Counted from the stretch's first letter, positions 36,782 to 46,161 are shown. The stretch is 64,000 bases of DNA from Sphingobacterium zeae (GCF_030818895.1 NZ_JAUTBA010000001.1:2790001-2854000); one strand, 5' to 3'. The notes: generated by a model from the sequence alone, not told the origin. Numbers and translations: made by a program.

Positions 36782-37597
36782 TTATGCTTTCGTTTTCCGG
36801 AAGATAAAGTATAATCCGACTAATATAAAAGGTATACTCAATAACTGACCCATGTTTAAAGCCATACTCTGCTCGAAAGCTTCCTGGTCGATTTTAAAAT
36901 GTTCCAGAACCATACGCGCGCCGAACAACAAGACCATAAAAATGCCGAATAGCTGACCTCGCTGACGGTTGGGATTTGACTTGAATAGGGAACCGATGAT
37001 GATAAAGATCAAAATATAAGCGATAGCCTCATAAAGCTGCCCTGGATGACGGGGTATATTGTCTACACGTTCGAAAACAATAGCCCAAGGGAGATCGCTA
37101 GGGGTTCCAATGATTTCGGAATTAAAGAAATTCCCAATACGGATAAGTGCGCCGGCAATAGGGACAACGACGACGAGTCTGTCTGCAAGCCACAGAAAAT
37201 CGGTTTTCGTCTTTCTGCAAAATAAATAAAGAGCGACAAGAATCCCCATGGCGCCACCATGGGAAGCTAAGCCTGCAAAGCCCGTGATATGAAACCCTGT
37301 ATTATCCCACTTGAACGGTAGGAAAATCTCCAGGATATGATCTTTATAATACTCAAAATCGTAAAACAGGCAGTGTCCCAATCGTGCGCCGATCAATGTG
37401 CCCAGAAAAATATAAATTGATAGTTGATCTAGCTGCTCCTGTGTACGGCCTTCTTTTTTGAAAATACGCAACATGATGACGTACGAAACAAAAAATGCCA
37501 ATAGCCAGCACAACGCATAATAACGCAGGGCAAAGGCGCCGAAGTTGAACATTTCAGGGTCAATATTCCAATGTATTGCACTTAATATTGAATTCAT
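36782..37597 (-). CDS. lgt: Prolipoprotein diacylglyceryl transferase
   Basis: 271 aa with about seven membrane helices. It transfers diacylglycerol from phosphatidylglycerol to the lipobox cysteine of exported lipoproteins. Diagnostic pieces are FALRYYALCWLLAF, GARLGHCLFYD, ASHGGAMGILVALYL, the signature GALIRIGNFFNSEIIGTPSDLPWAIVF, and RHPGQLYEAIAY. It is essential for the many lipoproteins encoded in this window. It is divergent from the M42 peptidase gene. Confidence 0.96.
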   Translation of the reverse strand: MNSILSAIHWNIDPEMFNFGAFALRYYALCWLLAFFVSYVIMLRIFKKEGRTQEQLDQLSIYIFLGTLIGARLGHCLFYDFEYYKDHILEIFLPFKWDNTGFHITGFAGLASHGGAMGILVALYLFCRKTKTDFLWLADRLVVVVPIAGALIRIGNFFNSEIIGTPSDLPWAIVFERVDNIPRHPGQLYEAIAYILIFIIIGSLFKSNPNRQRGQLFGIFMVLLFGARMVLEHFKIDQEAFEQSMALNMGQLLSIPFILVGLYFIFRKTKA

Positions 37598-37753
37598 AAA
37601 TTTATAGCTGTTTAAATTACTTTGGAGTAAAGATAAGCTTTAATCTCATTTTTTTGGGGTATAATTTACTTAAACAAGAGCAACATGATCATGGCATTTG
37701 TTATTTCAGGTAGGCAGGCCTTCTTTCTACTATAATTTTCCAAAAAACATTTT

Positions 37754-37761
37754 TACTTTTG
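37754..37761 (+). promoter_or_regulatory. -7 box TACTTTTG for the M42 peptidase gene
   Basis: Exact TAnnTTTG match 52 bp before the start at 37813. No TTTG is found at 19-bp spacing upstream, so it is weaker evidence than the rplU and TetR promoters. Confidence 0.5.
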
Positions 37762-37812
37762 CAATTCATTGAAATTTTCATATTTTGACGAAAGTAAATA
37801 GAAAAGGAAAAG

Positions 37813-38931
37813 ATGGCAGAAAAAAACAAGAAAAAAGAGCCGAAACACAATACGATTGTGACTAAAGATTCGCTTTCATTTTTTGAAAAATATATCAACA
37901 ACGCTTCTCCGACAGGATTTGAGTGGGATGGACAGCGTTTATGGCTGGATTATTTAAAGCCTTATGTCGACGAAACGTTTGTAGACAACTACGGTACTGC
38001 CGTGGGTGTAATTAACCCCAAGGCGGAGTACAAAGTGGTGATAGAGGCTCATGCTGATGAGATTTCTTGGTTTGTCAATTATATAACAAAAGACGGGCTG
38101 ATCTATGTGATCCGCAACGGTGGTTCGGATCACCAGATAGCGCCCTCTAAGCGCGTGAATATTCATACCGAAAACGGTATCGTTAAAGCCGTATTCGGCT
38201 GGCCGGCTATTCATACTCGTTCGGGCGAGAAAGAAGAGAACCCAACATTAAAAAATATCTTTTTGGATTGCGGTTGCAGCACCAAAGAAGAGGTTGAGGC
38301 CTTGGGTATCCATGTCGGTTGTGTGATCACTTACGAAGATACATTCTCTATCCTGAATGACCGTTACTATGTCGGACGTGCGATGGACAATAGGGCAGGT
38401 GGATTTATGATCGCTGAGGTGGCACGCTTGCTAAAAGAGAATAAAAAGAAATTGCCATTTGGATTATATATCGTAAATTCGGTGCAGGAAGAAATTGGTT
38501 TACGTGGAGCAGAAATGATTGCAGACCGGATCAAACCAAATGTAGCTATCGTTACCGATGTAACGCATGATACGCAGACTCCGATGATTAATAAGATCAC
38601 GCAAGGAGACCTGTTCTCAGGAAAAGGCCCGGTATTGTCGTATGCACCAGCAGTGCAGATCAATCTGAATAAGCTGTTGGTGAAGGTTGCTGAAAAGAAT
38701 AATATACCTTTCCAGCGTCAGGCTTCTTCCCGTTTTACTGGAACTGACACGGACGCATTCGCCTATAGTAATGGTGGTGTACCCTCGGCGCTGATTTCTT
38801 TGCCACTGCGCTATATGCATACGACAGTAGAGATGGTCCATAAGGAGGATGTCGACAACGTGATCAGACTGATCTATGAGACATTATTGAATATAGAGAA
38901 TGGACAAGATTTTAGAACATTTACAAAGTAG
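37813..38931 (+). CDS. M42-family metallopeptidase (glutamyl aminopeptidase/endoglucanase type)
   Basis: 372 aa, cytosolic. Dinuclear metal aminopeptidase fold. Metal ligand motifs EAHADEISW (His and the following Asp), GRAMDNRAGG, NSVQEEIGLRGA (catalytic Glu pair), VTDVTHDTQTP and the C-terminal PLRYMHTTVEMVHKEDVD are all present. The family removes N-terminal residues from peptides; older annotations call it endoglucanase M. The N-terminus is Lys-rich. It is followed 35 bp later by a DUF3467 gene, probably co-transcribed. Confidence 0.93.
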   Translation: MAEKNKKKEPKHNTIVTKDSLSFFEKYINNASPTGFEWDGQRLWLDYLKPYVDETFVDNYGTAVGVINPKAEYKVVIEAHADEISWFVNYITKDGLIYVIRNGGSDHQIAPSKRVNIHTENGIVKAVFGWPAIHTRSGEKEENPTLKNIFLDCGCSTKEEVEALGIHVGCVITYEDTFSILNDRYYVGRAMDNRAGGFMIAEVARLLKENKKKLPFGLYIVNSVQEEIGLRGAEMIADRIKPNVAIVTDVTHDTQTPMINKITQGDLFSGKGPVLSYAPAVQINLNKLLVKVAEKNNIPFQRQASSRFTGTDTDAFAYSNGGVPSALISLPLRYMHTTVEMVHKEDVDNVIRLIYETLLNIENGQDFRTFTK

Positions 38932-38966
38932 AATTTAGAATATATTAACTTATCATTAGAATTATT

Positions 38967-39308
38967 ATGGAAAATAACCAAAATCAAAACGAATTGAGCA
39001 TCGAGTTGACAGAAGAAGTAGCAGAAGGAATCTACTCAAATCTTGCGATTATCACTCACTCTAATACTGAATTTGTGGTTGACTTTATCCGTGTGATGCC
39101 AGGAGTGCCAAAAGCAAAAGTGAAATCAAGAATCGTTTTGACTCCGGAGCATGCTAAACGCTTGTTAGGTGCATTGGTTGATAACGTGAATCGTTTCGAA
39201 GCGTTGAACGGACCGATTAAAATGGATGTAGGCGCTGTTGAACAACCTCAACAAGGTGGTGACCCTACTGTAGCATTTCCTTTCGGAACTCCACAAGGTC
39301 AAGCATAG
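38967..39308 (+). CDS. DUF3467-domain protein
   Basis: 113 aa, acidic, no signal peptide. Core reads IELTEEVAEGIYSNLAIITHSNTEFVVDFIRVMPGVPKAKVKSRIVLTPEHAKRLL, the DUF3467 signature as I recall it, with a Gln/Gly-rich tail. The function is unknown. Co-directional with the M42 peptidase and followed by a terminator. Confidence 0.88.
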   Translation: MENNQNQNELSIELTEEVAEGIYSNLAIITHSNTEFVVDFIRVMPGVPKAKVKSRIVLTPEHAKRLLGALVDNVNRFEALNGPIKMDVGAVEQPQQGGDPTVAFPFGTPQGQA

Positions 39309-39641
39309 TTGATAAAAGCGATCCCTAAGATATAAAAAGCGTCAATGATCCCATTGACGCTTTTTTTTGTCCTTAATTTAACAATTACTGTTGTTTCGCC
39401 CTTAAGAACGAGCTTCAAAATGTACTATAGCAACGTTTTATCGCGCCTTCTGAAATCCTATCGTACCTAATCTTTTCGGATTTTCTCCATATAAACGAAC
39501 TTATGTACTCAAAAGTTGTTATCTATGGATGCTGGCCATTTTAGTGCATGCGACATACTCGGATATTACCTATGGATAGCCCTTGTACCAGGCCTTTACT
39601 TTTACTAAATTTAGATAACTAATTTCAAAAAGGAGAATGAT
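39309..39641. other. Intergenic region, 333 bp
   Basis: Holds the terminator at 39334-39368 and, near the next gene, a TACTTTTA box (39598-39605, one mismatch to TAnnTTTG) and a strong Shine-Dalgarno AAAAGGAG before 39642. The middle (about 39370-39590) has no credible ORF or structured RNA that I can see. Confidence 0.5.
39334..39368 (+). terminator. Terminator after the DUF3467 gene
   Basis: Stem AAAAAGCGTCAATG / CATTGACGCTTTTT, loop ATCC, then T-run; 26 bp after the stop. Confidence 0.93.
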
Positions 39642-41150
39642 ATGGATATTCAAGTGCGGAACTTGACAAAGAAGGATTATGTTGATTTGAAAAAATCGAT
39701 GGAACAGGCATATGATGGTGTAGGTGAAACCTGGTCGAAAGAAAATATTCAAGACCTGATCGATTTATTTCCAGAAGGACAATTATGTGTGGAGATTGAT
39801 GGGCATGTTGTCGCTTGTGCCCTGTCCATTATTCTGAATTCAAAAAAGAATAATATCTACGATAGCTATTATGAGATTATTGATAATGGCAAGTTTACCA
39901 AGCATAGTGATGATGGCGATACCCTCTATGGGATAGAAGTTTTTGTGCATCCCAGTCATCGGGCTCTTCGACTTGGACGCCGGCTTTATGATGCACGTAA
40001 GGAGCTGTGCGAACAGATGAACCTCAAAGGTATCATTGCTGGCGGTCGGATACCCAATTACCATAATTATGCAGATAAAATGAGTCCGCGGGTGTATATT
40101 GAAAAGGTCAAGCGCAAAGAAATTTTTGACCCCACTTTAACGTTTCAGCTTTCAAACGATTTTCACGTCAAGAAAATCCTCAAGCATTATCTTCCTGAAG
40201 ATGCTGAATCGATGGAGTTTGCTACGCTCCTCGAGTGGAACAATATTTATTATGAGGCCGAGACGCGATCGATTTCGACAACAAAGCAAACCATCCGTCT
40301 GGGATTGGTGCAATGGCAGATGCGCTTATTTGATAATCTGGACGCATTTTACGATCAGATTGAATTCTTTGTGGATACCGTAAGTGATTATGGAACCGAT
40401 TTTATTATGTTTCCCGAGTTTTTCAATACGCCGCTCATGAGCCCGTACAATGATCTTCCGGAACGCTTGGCAATGGAAAGGCTTGCGCAGCACACTGCGG
40501 AGATTATTGATCGCATTCAGCAATTTGCCGTTTCCTATAACGTGAACATTATTGCCGGCTCTATGCCTCTGGTAGAAAATAAAAAACTCTACAATGTTTC
40601 TTACCTCTGCCATCGCAATGGTAAACTGGATCAGTTTAAGAAAATCCATATTACACCGAACGAATTTAAATACTATGGTATGGTTGGGGGAAGTGAAGTG
40701 AAGGTTTTTGATACCGACTGTGGTAAGGTAGGGTTGTTAATCTGCTACGATGTCGAATTCCCTGAGTTGAGCCGAATTTTGGCAGACCAGGGCATGCAGA
40801 TTCTCTTTGTCCCTTTTATGACTGATACACAAAATGGTTATATCCGTGTGCGTACCTGTGCGCAGGCCAGAGCGATAGAAAATGAATGTTACGTAGCTAT
40901 CGCTGGTTCTGTGGGCAATTTGCCGCGTGTGAACAATATGGATATTCAATATTCGCAGTCTGCTGTCTTTACGCCCTCAGACTTTGCCTTTCCAAATAAT
41001 GCCATAAAAGCGGAGGCAACACCAAATGCCGAAATGGTACTGATCGCCGACGTTGATCTGTATGCGCTTCGGGATCTACATGAATATGGTACGGTTAAAA
41101 TCAAGAAGGATCGGCGCAAGGATCTGTATGAAGTAAAACTGCTAAAGTAA
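39642..41150 (+). CDS. GNAT acetyltransferase fused to carbon-nitrogen hydrolase
   Basis: 502 aa, cytosolic. Residues 1-205 are a GNAT N-acetyltransferase domain (YGIEVFVHPSHRALRLGRRLYDARKELCEQM holds the acetyl-CoA loop). Residues about 215-490 are a nitrilase-superfamily domain with the catalytic triad E259 (MFPEFFNTPL), K334 (KKIHITPNE) and C368 (LICYDVEFPEL). Such fusions are widespread but their substrate is unsettled; the pair may acylate and de-amidate an amine or amide. It has a strong ribosome-binding site. The next gene lies 29 bp downstream. Confidence 0.94.
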   Translation: MDIQVRNLTKKDYVDLKKSMEQAYDGVGETWSKENIQDLIDLFPEGQLCVEIDGHVVACALSIILNSKKNNIYDSYYEIIDNGKFTKHSDDGDTLYGIEVFVHPSHRALRLGRRLYDARKELCEQMNLKGIIAGGRIPNYHNYADKMSPRVYIEKVKRKEIFDPTLTFQLSNDFHVKKILKHYLPEDAESMEFATLLEWNNIYYEAETRSISTTKQTIRLGLVQWQMRLFDNLDAFYDQIEFFVDTVSDYGTDFIMFPEFFNTPLMSPYNDLPERLAMERLAQHTAEIIDRIQQFAVSYNVNIIAGSMPLVENKKLYNVSYLCHRNGKLDQFKKIHITPNEFKYYGMVGGSEVKVFDTDCGKVGLLICYDVEFPELSRILADQGMQILFVPFMTDTQNGYIRVRTCAQARAIENECYVAIAGSVGNLPRVNNMDIQYSQSAVFTPSDFAFPNNAIKAEATPNAEMVLIADVDLYALRDLHEYGTVKIKKDRRKDLYEVKLLK

Positions 41151-41179
41151 TTTTATATATGCTTTTAATTTATTAAAAT

Positions 41180-43222
41180 ATGATACAAAAAGTCAAGTGG
41201 GGAACGCTGTCGATGGTTTTCATGATGATGTCATGTCAGTCAAATAAGAAAAGCGATACAGCTCAAGAGATCCGGACCAGTTTTTTTGACGTTTCGGGAA
41301 TGGATACCACGGCGCATCCAGGGGATAATTTTTTTGAGTATGCGAATGGAGCCTGGATGAAAAATACCCAGATCCCGGCATCAGAAACAGGATGGGGGTC
41401 ATTTTACATTCTCGAGAATGAAAATTTGGAGAAGCTCAGATCTGTTTTGAAAAACGCAGCAAAATCAGCTGACAAGAAGGGATCCGATCAGCAAAAGGCA
41501 GGCGATTTCTATGCCAGTGGCATGGATACCGTGACCATCGACAAATTGGGAGCAAAGCCGATCGAAGGAGCAATCCAGAAAATCAATGGGTTGAAAAGCA
41601 TCGAAGAACTGATCGCTTATGCTGCAGATGGATTTAAGGAGGGTGATGGAGACCTCTTTACATTTTATGTCGCTGCGGATGATCGGATCAGTACGAAAAA
41701 TGCATTGCAATTTTTTCAGGGCGGACTTAATCTACCTGAAGCAAGTTATTACCTCGATCAGGATGATAAAGCAAAGAAAATCAGAAAGGCTTATGTGGCC
41801 TATCTGGTTAAATTGTTTGGACTGATCGGAGAGGGTGCCAACGCACAAAGATTGGCAGAGGAAGTACTTCAACTGGAAACCGCTATCGCCAAATCTCATG
41901 CGACTCCGGTAGAATTGCGTGATCCCGTTAAAAATTATCATAAATTTGCGGTGCAGGATTTCCAAAAACAGACGCCAAATCTTAACTGGAGGGATATCCT
42001 AAGTCGTTTGGATATCAAAACCGATACCATGCTCGTGCAGCAACCTAAGTTCTATCTTGCTTTAAATAATCTGTTGAAATCACAATCGCTAGCGACCTGG
42101 AAGACAAAGCTCAAAGCAGATTTAGCAAATGCATCGGCTAACGCTTTGAGCAAGGAATTTCGAGAAGCTAAATTTGAGTTGTTTGGAAAAATATTGAATG
42201 GTCAGCAGCAGGAGAAAGAACGTTGGAAATTAATGGTGAGCTCCGCAGATCAAAACTTGGGGGAGATTGTGGGAAAGTTATATGTGGATGAATATTTCAA
42301 ACCTGAAGCAAAGAAACGAATGCTTCAACTGGTCGACAACCTACAAAAGGTGTATAAAAGCCGCATCGAGAAATTAGACTGGATGACACCGGAGACCAAG
42401 AAGAAAGCGATCGAAAAATTGGAGGCCTTCACCAAGAAAATCGGTTACCCTGAAAAATGGAAAGATTATAAAGACGTGGAAGTGTCCAAAGATGCCTACT
42501 ATGCCAATTTACAGTCTGCAGCCAAGCATGCTTATAAAGAAATGGTAGGAAAAATCGGTAAACCGGTTGACAAGTCGGAATGGCTGATGACAACACCTAC
42601 GGTAAATGCATACTATAATCCGCCTTACAACGAAATTGTATTTCCAGCCGGGATATTGCAATTTCCATTTTTTGATGTGAACGCAGACGACGCCATAAAT
42701 TATGGCGCTATTGGCGCCGTTATCGGTCACGAGATGACCCACGGCTTTGATGATCAGGGACGTCAATATGATAAAGATGGTAATTTGACAGATTGGTGGA
42801 CTGCGGTGGATGCAAAGCAGTTTACAGAAAGGGCCAATCAGGTAGCAAAGTTATATAGTAGTTTCACATTGTTGGACAATCAACATGTGAATGGTGAGCT
42901 CACGTTGGGCGAAAATCTCGCTGATATCGGAGGACTCAATATTGCCTATGACGCCTTTAAATTGACCAAGCAAGGGCAGGGGCAAGAGAAAATCGATGGT
43001 TTTACACCGGATCAACGCTTCTTCCTGAGTTTCGCGCAGGTGTGGCGCGTAAAGAGTAGCGATGAAAGAATGCGGTTGCGTTTAAAAGTCGATCCGCATA
43101 GCCCCGAACAATTTCGCGTAAATGGCCCCGTGTATAATATGGTGGCTTTCTACAAGGCATTTAATATACAGCCCACGGCAAAAATGTATGTAGCACCCGA
43201 GAAGAGAGTTTTGGTTTGGTAA
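41180..43222 (+). CDS. M13-family (neprilysin/PepO) metallopeptidase lipoprotein
   Basis: 680 aa. Signal peptide with lipobox MMMSCQSN at about residue 19, so anchored in the periplasm or at the surface. N-terminal M13 domain from about 40 (HPGDNFFEYANGAWMKNTQIPASETGWGSF); zinc domain with GHEMTHGFDDQGRQYD (H517, E518, H521) and the third-ligand motif GENLADIGGL. C-terminal VNGPVYNMVAFYKAFNI closes the family. It cuts oligopeptides. It may share a transcript with the GNAT-nitrilase gene upstream, but no functional link is visible. Confidence 0.96.
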   Translation: MIQKVKWGTLSMVFMMMSCQSNKKSDTAQEIRTSFFDVSGMDTTAHPGDNFFEYANGAWMKNTQIPASETGWGSFYILENENLEKLRSVLKNAAKSADKKGSDQQKAGDFYASGMDTVTIDKLGAKPIEGAIQKINGLKSIEELIAYAADGFKEGDGDLFTFYVAADDRISTKNALQFFQGGLNLPEASYYLDQDDKAKKIRKAYVAYLVKLFGLIGEGANAQRLAEEVLQLETAIAKSHATPVELRDPVKNYHKFAVQDFQKQTPNLNWRDILSRLDIKTDTMLVQQPKFYLALNNLLKSQSLATWKTKLKADLANASANALSKEFREAKFELFGKILNGQQQEKERWKLMVSSADQNLGEIVGKLYVDEYFKPEAKKRMLQLVDNLQKVYKSRIEKLDWMTPETKKKAIEKLEAFTKKIGYPEKWKDYKDVEVSKDAYYANLQSAAKHAYKEMVGKIGKPVDKSEWLMTTPTVNAYYNPPYNEIVFPAGILQFPFFDVNADDAINYGAIGAVIGHEMTHGFDDQGRQYDKDGNLTDWWTAVDAKQFTERANQVAKLYSSFTLLDNQHVNGELTLGENLADIGGLNIAYDAFKLTKQGQGQEKIDGFTPDQRFFLSFAQVWRVKSSDERMRLRLKVDPHSPEQFRVNGPVYNMVAFYKAFNIQPTAKMYVAPEKRVLVW

Positions 43223-43317
43223 TAACTTTTGGGGACGAATGGTATTGTCTTGATGCTCCTTAGGGCAATACTATGCAAAAAATAACGTTTAAGTAGAAAT
43301 GAAAATATAAATTTGTC

Positions 43318-43348
43318 TTTGAATTGTGAGAAAAACTGATTACTTTTG
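43318..43348 (+). promoter_or_regulatory. Consensus promoter of rplU-rpmA
   Basis: TTTG (43318-43321), exactly 19 bp, then TACTTTTG (43341-43348), a full match to the Bacteroidota housekeeping consensus, 34 bp before the rplU start. Confidence 0.8.
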
Positions 43349-43382
43349 CCCTTCATTTAATAACACATTTAATTAATTAACA

Positions 43383-43694
43383 ATGTACGCAATAGTAAAT
43401 ATAGCAGGACAGCAATTTAAAGTTGCAAAAGACCAGTTCCTTTTTGTACACCGTTTACAAGGAGATGAAGGCGCTAGTATTGAATTTGACAATGTATTGT
43501 TAGCAGAAGACGGTGGTAAATTTACCATTGGTACACCTAGCGTTGCTGGTGCAAAAGTTTCGGCTAAAATTTTGTCTCATTTAAAAGGCGATAAAGTTAT
43601 CGTTTTCAAGAAAAAACGTCGTAAAGGCTACAAAAAGAAAAACGGTCACCGTCAACAATTTTCTAAAATCCAGATCACTGGTATTACGTTATAA
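43383..43694 (+). CDS. rplU: 50S ribosomal protein L21
   Basis: 103 aa, the normal length. Starts [22 protein letters not shown] and ends with the basic [26 protein letters not shown] tract typical of L21, which binds 23S rRNA. It is directly followed by L27, the usual bacterial pair. Confidence 0.98.
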   Translation: MYAIVNIAGQQFKVAKDQFLFVHRLQGDEGASIEFDNVLLAEDGGKFTIGTPSVAGAKVSAKILSHLKGDKVIVFKKKRRKGYKKKNGHRQQFSKIQITGITL

Positions 43695-43738
43695 TTGAAT
43701 TTTTAATCAGACAAACAGTCTTAAATTAAGATAAAGAA

Positions 43739-44002
43739 ATGGCACACAAAAAAGGTGCGGGTAGTTCGAAGAACGGCCGTGAGTCACATAGCAAGCGTTT
43801 AGGTATCAAAATCTTCGGTGGTCAACAAGCAATCGCTGGTAACATCATCGTACGCCAACGCGGTACACAACACAATCCCGACACAAATGTTGGTATTGGT
43901 AAAGACCACACATTGTTCGCTTTAGTAGACGGTAAAGTAGTTTTCCGTAAAAAAGCTAACAATAAATCTTATGTATCTGTAGTTCCTACAGAACAAGCAT
44001 AA
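43739..44002 (+). CDS. rpmA: 50S ribosomal protein L27
   Basis: 87 aa. [24 protein letters not shown] with the conserved N-terminus that reaches the peptidyl-transferase centre, then [29 protein letters not shown]. No Firmicute-type N-terminal cleavage extension. It is co-transcribed with rplU and followed by a terminator. Confidence 0.98.
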   Translation: MAHKKGAGSSKNGRESHSKRLGIKIFGGQQAIAGNIIVRQRGTQHNPDTNVGIGKDHTLFALVDGKVVFRKKANNKSYVSVVPTEQA

Positions 44003-44503
44003 GGTTTTGCAACAATATTGGAAGAGGCATCAAGAAATTGATGCCTTTTTTCTTTTTACTACTTATCTGCTTATCCTTCATGCCTGCGGCTGCAACTCGC
44101 CGGCTCTACCGCTGTCGCAATAGTGCATTAACACCATCTTAAAACGTTTGGTTGCAGCATCGCGCTATTCAAATGTCTCATCCCGCTGTAGGCTATATCG
44201 TCTGGCTTGATAATGAACAGTTTAAATTATTAAACAGATTTAAATTGTTATTTTCTGTTAAATGTAACTGCTTTGGTACAATTTTTATAAACTATTAGTG
44301 TTTTTAAAATATACGCCCATTGACAGGATATCGACACAGATTAAATAGAAATTTACAAGCAGTAGCAGCGAAGCCCGCTTGGTTTATATATGTGGATACG
44401 ATATGCGTGTGTAGACGAGATGATATAGCTATCGATATAAGAGCGTAATATGATGCATTCATGTGTCCATATCATGCAGACAAGAACGAATAAATACTTA
44501 CAT
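44003..44503. other. Intergenic region, 501 bp
   Basis: Contains the rpmA terminator, then about 120 bp of relatively GC-rich sequence (44080-44200) with no ORF I would accept, then AT-rich sequence leading to the lipoprotein gene at 44504. No consensus promoter with correct spacing was found, though a leader of up to 100 nt is possible. It is the longest gene-free stretch in the window and could hide a small RNA; none can be supported. Confidence 0.45.
44025..44057 (+). terminator. Terminator of rplU-rpmA
   Basis: Stem AGGCATCAA / TTGATGCCT with GAAA tetraloop and a T-rich tract, 22 bp after the rpmA stop. Confidence 0.92.
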
Positions 44504-45247
44504 ATGAAATACAATAAGTTGGGATATGCTATGTGCGCTGGATTATTTGCCTGTTCATTCTATTCCTGTAGTTCCATTTATATGCCCAATGTGCCATCCG
44601 CGCCAATGTTTACAGAAGCGGGGGAAGTGTATGTTTCGGGTAATATTAATACCAAAGCTAATGTATCGGCCAACCTCGGTGTAGCGGTCACAGGTCACGT
44701 GGCGGTGATTGCCAATGGTTCTTATGTGGACAATAAATCCAATATCAAAGACTATGCGCAAAAAATGGGAGAAGCGGGAATAGGTTATTATACACGTTTT
44801 GGCCGTAAAAATAACCGCGTATTTGAGGTTTATGGCGGTTATGGGGTGGGAAATACGAACGTAATAGATAAGCGTTCATCGACCATGGGACAGGCTATTG
44901 TAGAAACGAAGGATATGGATTTTGACAAAATATTTGTGCAGGTCAATTTTTCATCAGAAAAAAAGGATGCCCTGAAACTATTTGGTTACCGGCATGACAT
45001 CGATTATGGTACCATTATCCGTCTCAGTAATATGCGCATGAAAAGTTTTGCTATCGATGGCCTTCCGGCAGAAAAAGAAGAAAATATGCTGGTCGAACCT
45101 GTATTTTATACCCGGGTGGGGCTTGGAAAAGGGTGGAAGCTGCAATATACAAATGGTATGGTCTTCGGTCTCAAAAGTAATACCTATTTAAAAGCAGGAT
45201 ATCCATTGTTTACGTTGGGAGTTTTATATAAATTTGGAGGAAAATAG
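44504..45247 (+). CDS. Outer-membrane-like lipoprotein of unknown function
   Basis: 247 aa from the ATG at 44504, which gives a proper signal peptide and lipobox FYSCSSIYMPN; an in-frame ATG at 44450 would add 18 non-signal residues. The body is beta-rich with alternating patterns (GEVYVSGNINTKANVSANLGVAVTGHVAVIANGSY and a C-terminal aromatic ending LYKFGGK) like a small outer-membrane barrel. I do not recognise the family. It is followed 5 bp later by a second lipoprotein gene, so the two probably work together. Confidence 0.75.
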   Translation: MKYNKLGYAMCAGLFACSFYSCSSIYMPNVPSAPMFTEAGEVYVSGNINTKANVSANLGVAVTGHVAVIANGSYVDNKSNIKDYAQKMGEAGIGYYTRFGRKNNRVFEVYGGYGVGNTNVIDKRSSTMGQAIVETKDMDFDKIFVQVNFSSEKKDALKLFGYRHDIDYGTIIRLSNMRMKSFAIDGLPAEKEENMLVEPVFYTRVGLGKGWKLQYTNGMVFGLKSNTYLKAGYPLFTLGVLYKFGGK

Positions 45248-45252
45248 CGGCT

Positions 45253-45843
45253 ATGAACAAGAAAATATTATTAGTGTTTTTTGTGGTGCTGGGTTTGTTT
45301 ATTTCCAGCTGTGGGGTAAATCGACAAAAAGCGCAGATCGAGAACTTGGCGAAATGTAAGTTCGATGTAGAATCGGTGGATAGTATCCGCTTGGCAGGGA
45401 CATCGCTGCAACGACTGATCAGAAATAATCAGATTGACTTAGGGGCAGCACCAAGCTTAGCATTGGCGTATTTGCGGAAGGATATCCCCTTAGACGCCGT
45501 AATCCGGCTTAAGATAGATAATCCGACGCTTAAGAAAGCTTCTATTAATAAATTTCAATATATCATTCTTTATGGTGGGCAGCAGCTTGTTGAGGGTATT
45601 GTCAATCAATCCTTACAAATAGAACCCGGAGAATCTACGGTCGCTAATGTACGTATAGCAACCAATATCTACGATTTGTTGAAAAATTCGGATCTACAGG
45701 ATTTTTTAATGTCAAGCGATGAAAATAAAAAAGGAATATTCACGTTAAAAGTGAAACCTTCAATCAATATCGCCGGTCAATCTGTTTTCTATCCAGGCTA
45801 TATTACCATAGATAAAGCGGTAAGCCGTAAGATCTTGCTTTAG
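45253..45843 (+). CDS. Lipoprotein with LEA/WHy-like fold
   Basis: 196 aa. Lipobox FISSCGVN at about residue 20. Residues 60-190 have the pattern of an Ig-like LEA type 2 (WHy) domain: AVIRLKIDNPTLKKASINKFQYIILYGGQQLVEGIVNQSLQIEPGESTVANVRI. Such domains occur in envelope proteins of this phylum, function unknown. It is coupled to the preceding barrel-like lipoprotein by a 5-bp gap and followed by a terminator. Confidence 0.75.
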   Translation: MNKKILLVFFVVLGLFISSCGVNRQKAQIENLAKCKFDVESVDSIRLAGTSLQRLIRNNQIDLGAAPSLALAYLRKDIPLDAVIRLKIDNPTLKKASINKFQYIILYGGQQLVEGIVNQSLQIEPGESTVANVRIATNIYDLLKNSDLQDFLMSSDENKKGIFTLKVKPSINIAGQSVFYPGYITIDKAVSRKILL

Positions 45844-45865
45844 CGCATAATCGTAAGCAATAAGA

Positions 45866-45902
45866 TAAAAAGATTTTTCACGAAAGTGGAAAACCTTTTT
45901 TG
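45866..45902 (+). terminator. Terminator after the two lipoprotein genes
   Basis: Hairpin with TTTTTCAC / GTGGAAAA around a GAAA loop, extended by an A-run/T-run stem with one mismatch, then T-run. Confidence 0.8.
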
Positions 45903-46107
45903 TTTATTCGGCGGGCAACGGATCGGTCAGAGGCAGTTTAACGGTTGCTTTCAATACTGTGGGCCTAGTTCAAATTGGGAAGATTTTAGGTGATAATTTT
46001 TTCATTATTGCGATTTTTAGCTTGTAGTGAGCGATTTTGCTAAACCGGTATTATAAATCGACTAGTATATGAAGAATTAAACTGTAATAAAAAAGTTATA
46101 GTGCCAA

Positions 46108-46123
46108 AGTGTAAAGTATACAC
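46108..46123. promoter_or_regulatory. Palindrome AGTGTA-N5-TACAC upstream of the sugar-oxidation operon
   Basis: Perfect GTGTA/TACAC arms with spacer AAGTA, 38 bp before the ATG at 46162. It has the same half-sites and spacing as the site before pfkA at 23925-23941, so one regulator may act on both. This is inference from sequence only. Confidence 0.45.
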
Positions 46124-46161
46124 CTTATTTTATATTTTAGTCCTCAATTACAAACCTAAAT

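Larger units (their letters stand above)
45844..46161. other. Intergenic region upstream of the sugar-oxidation operon, 318 bp
   Basis: Contains the terminator at 45866-45902 and the palindrome at 46108-46123 close to the operon start; a TATTTTAG box (one mismatch to TAnnTTTG) lies between the palindrome and the ATG. No ORF or RNA gene is supported. Confidence 0.5.

Noticed and set aside
44080..44200. GC-rich stretch after rpmA as a decayed gene or mobile-element remnant
   Set aside because: No frame gives a recognisable protein and no inverted repeats or transposase pieces were seen.
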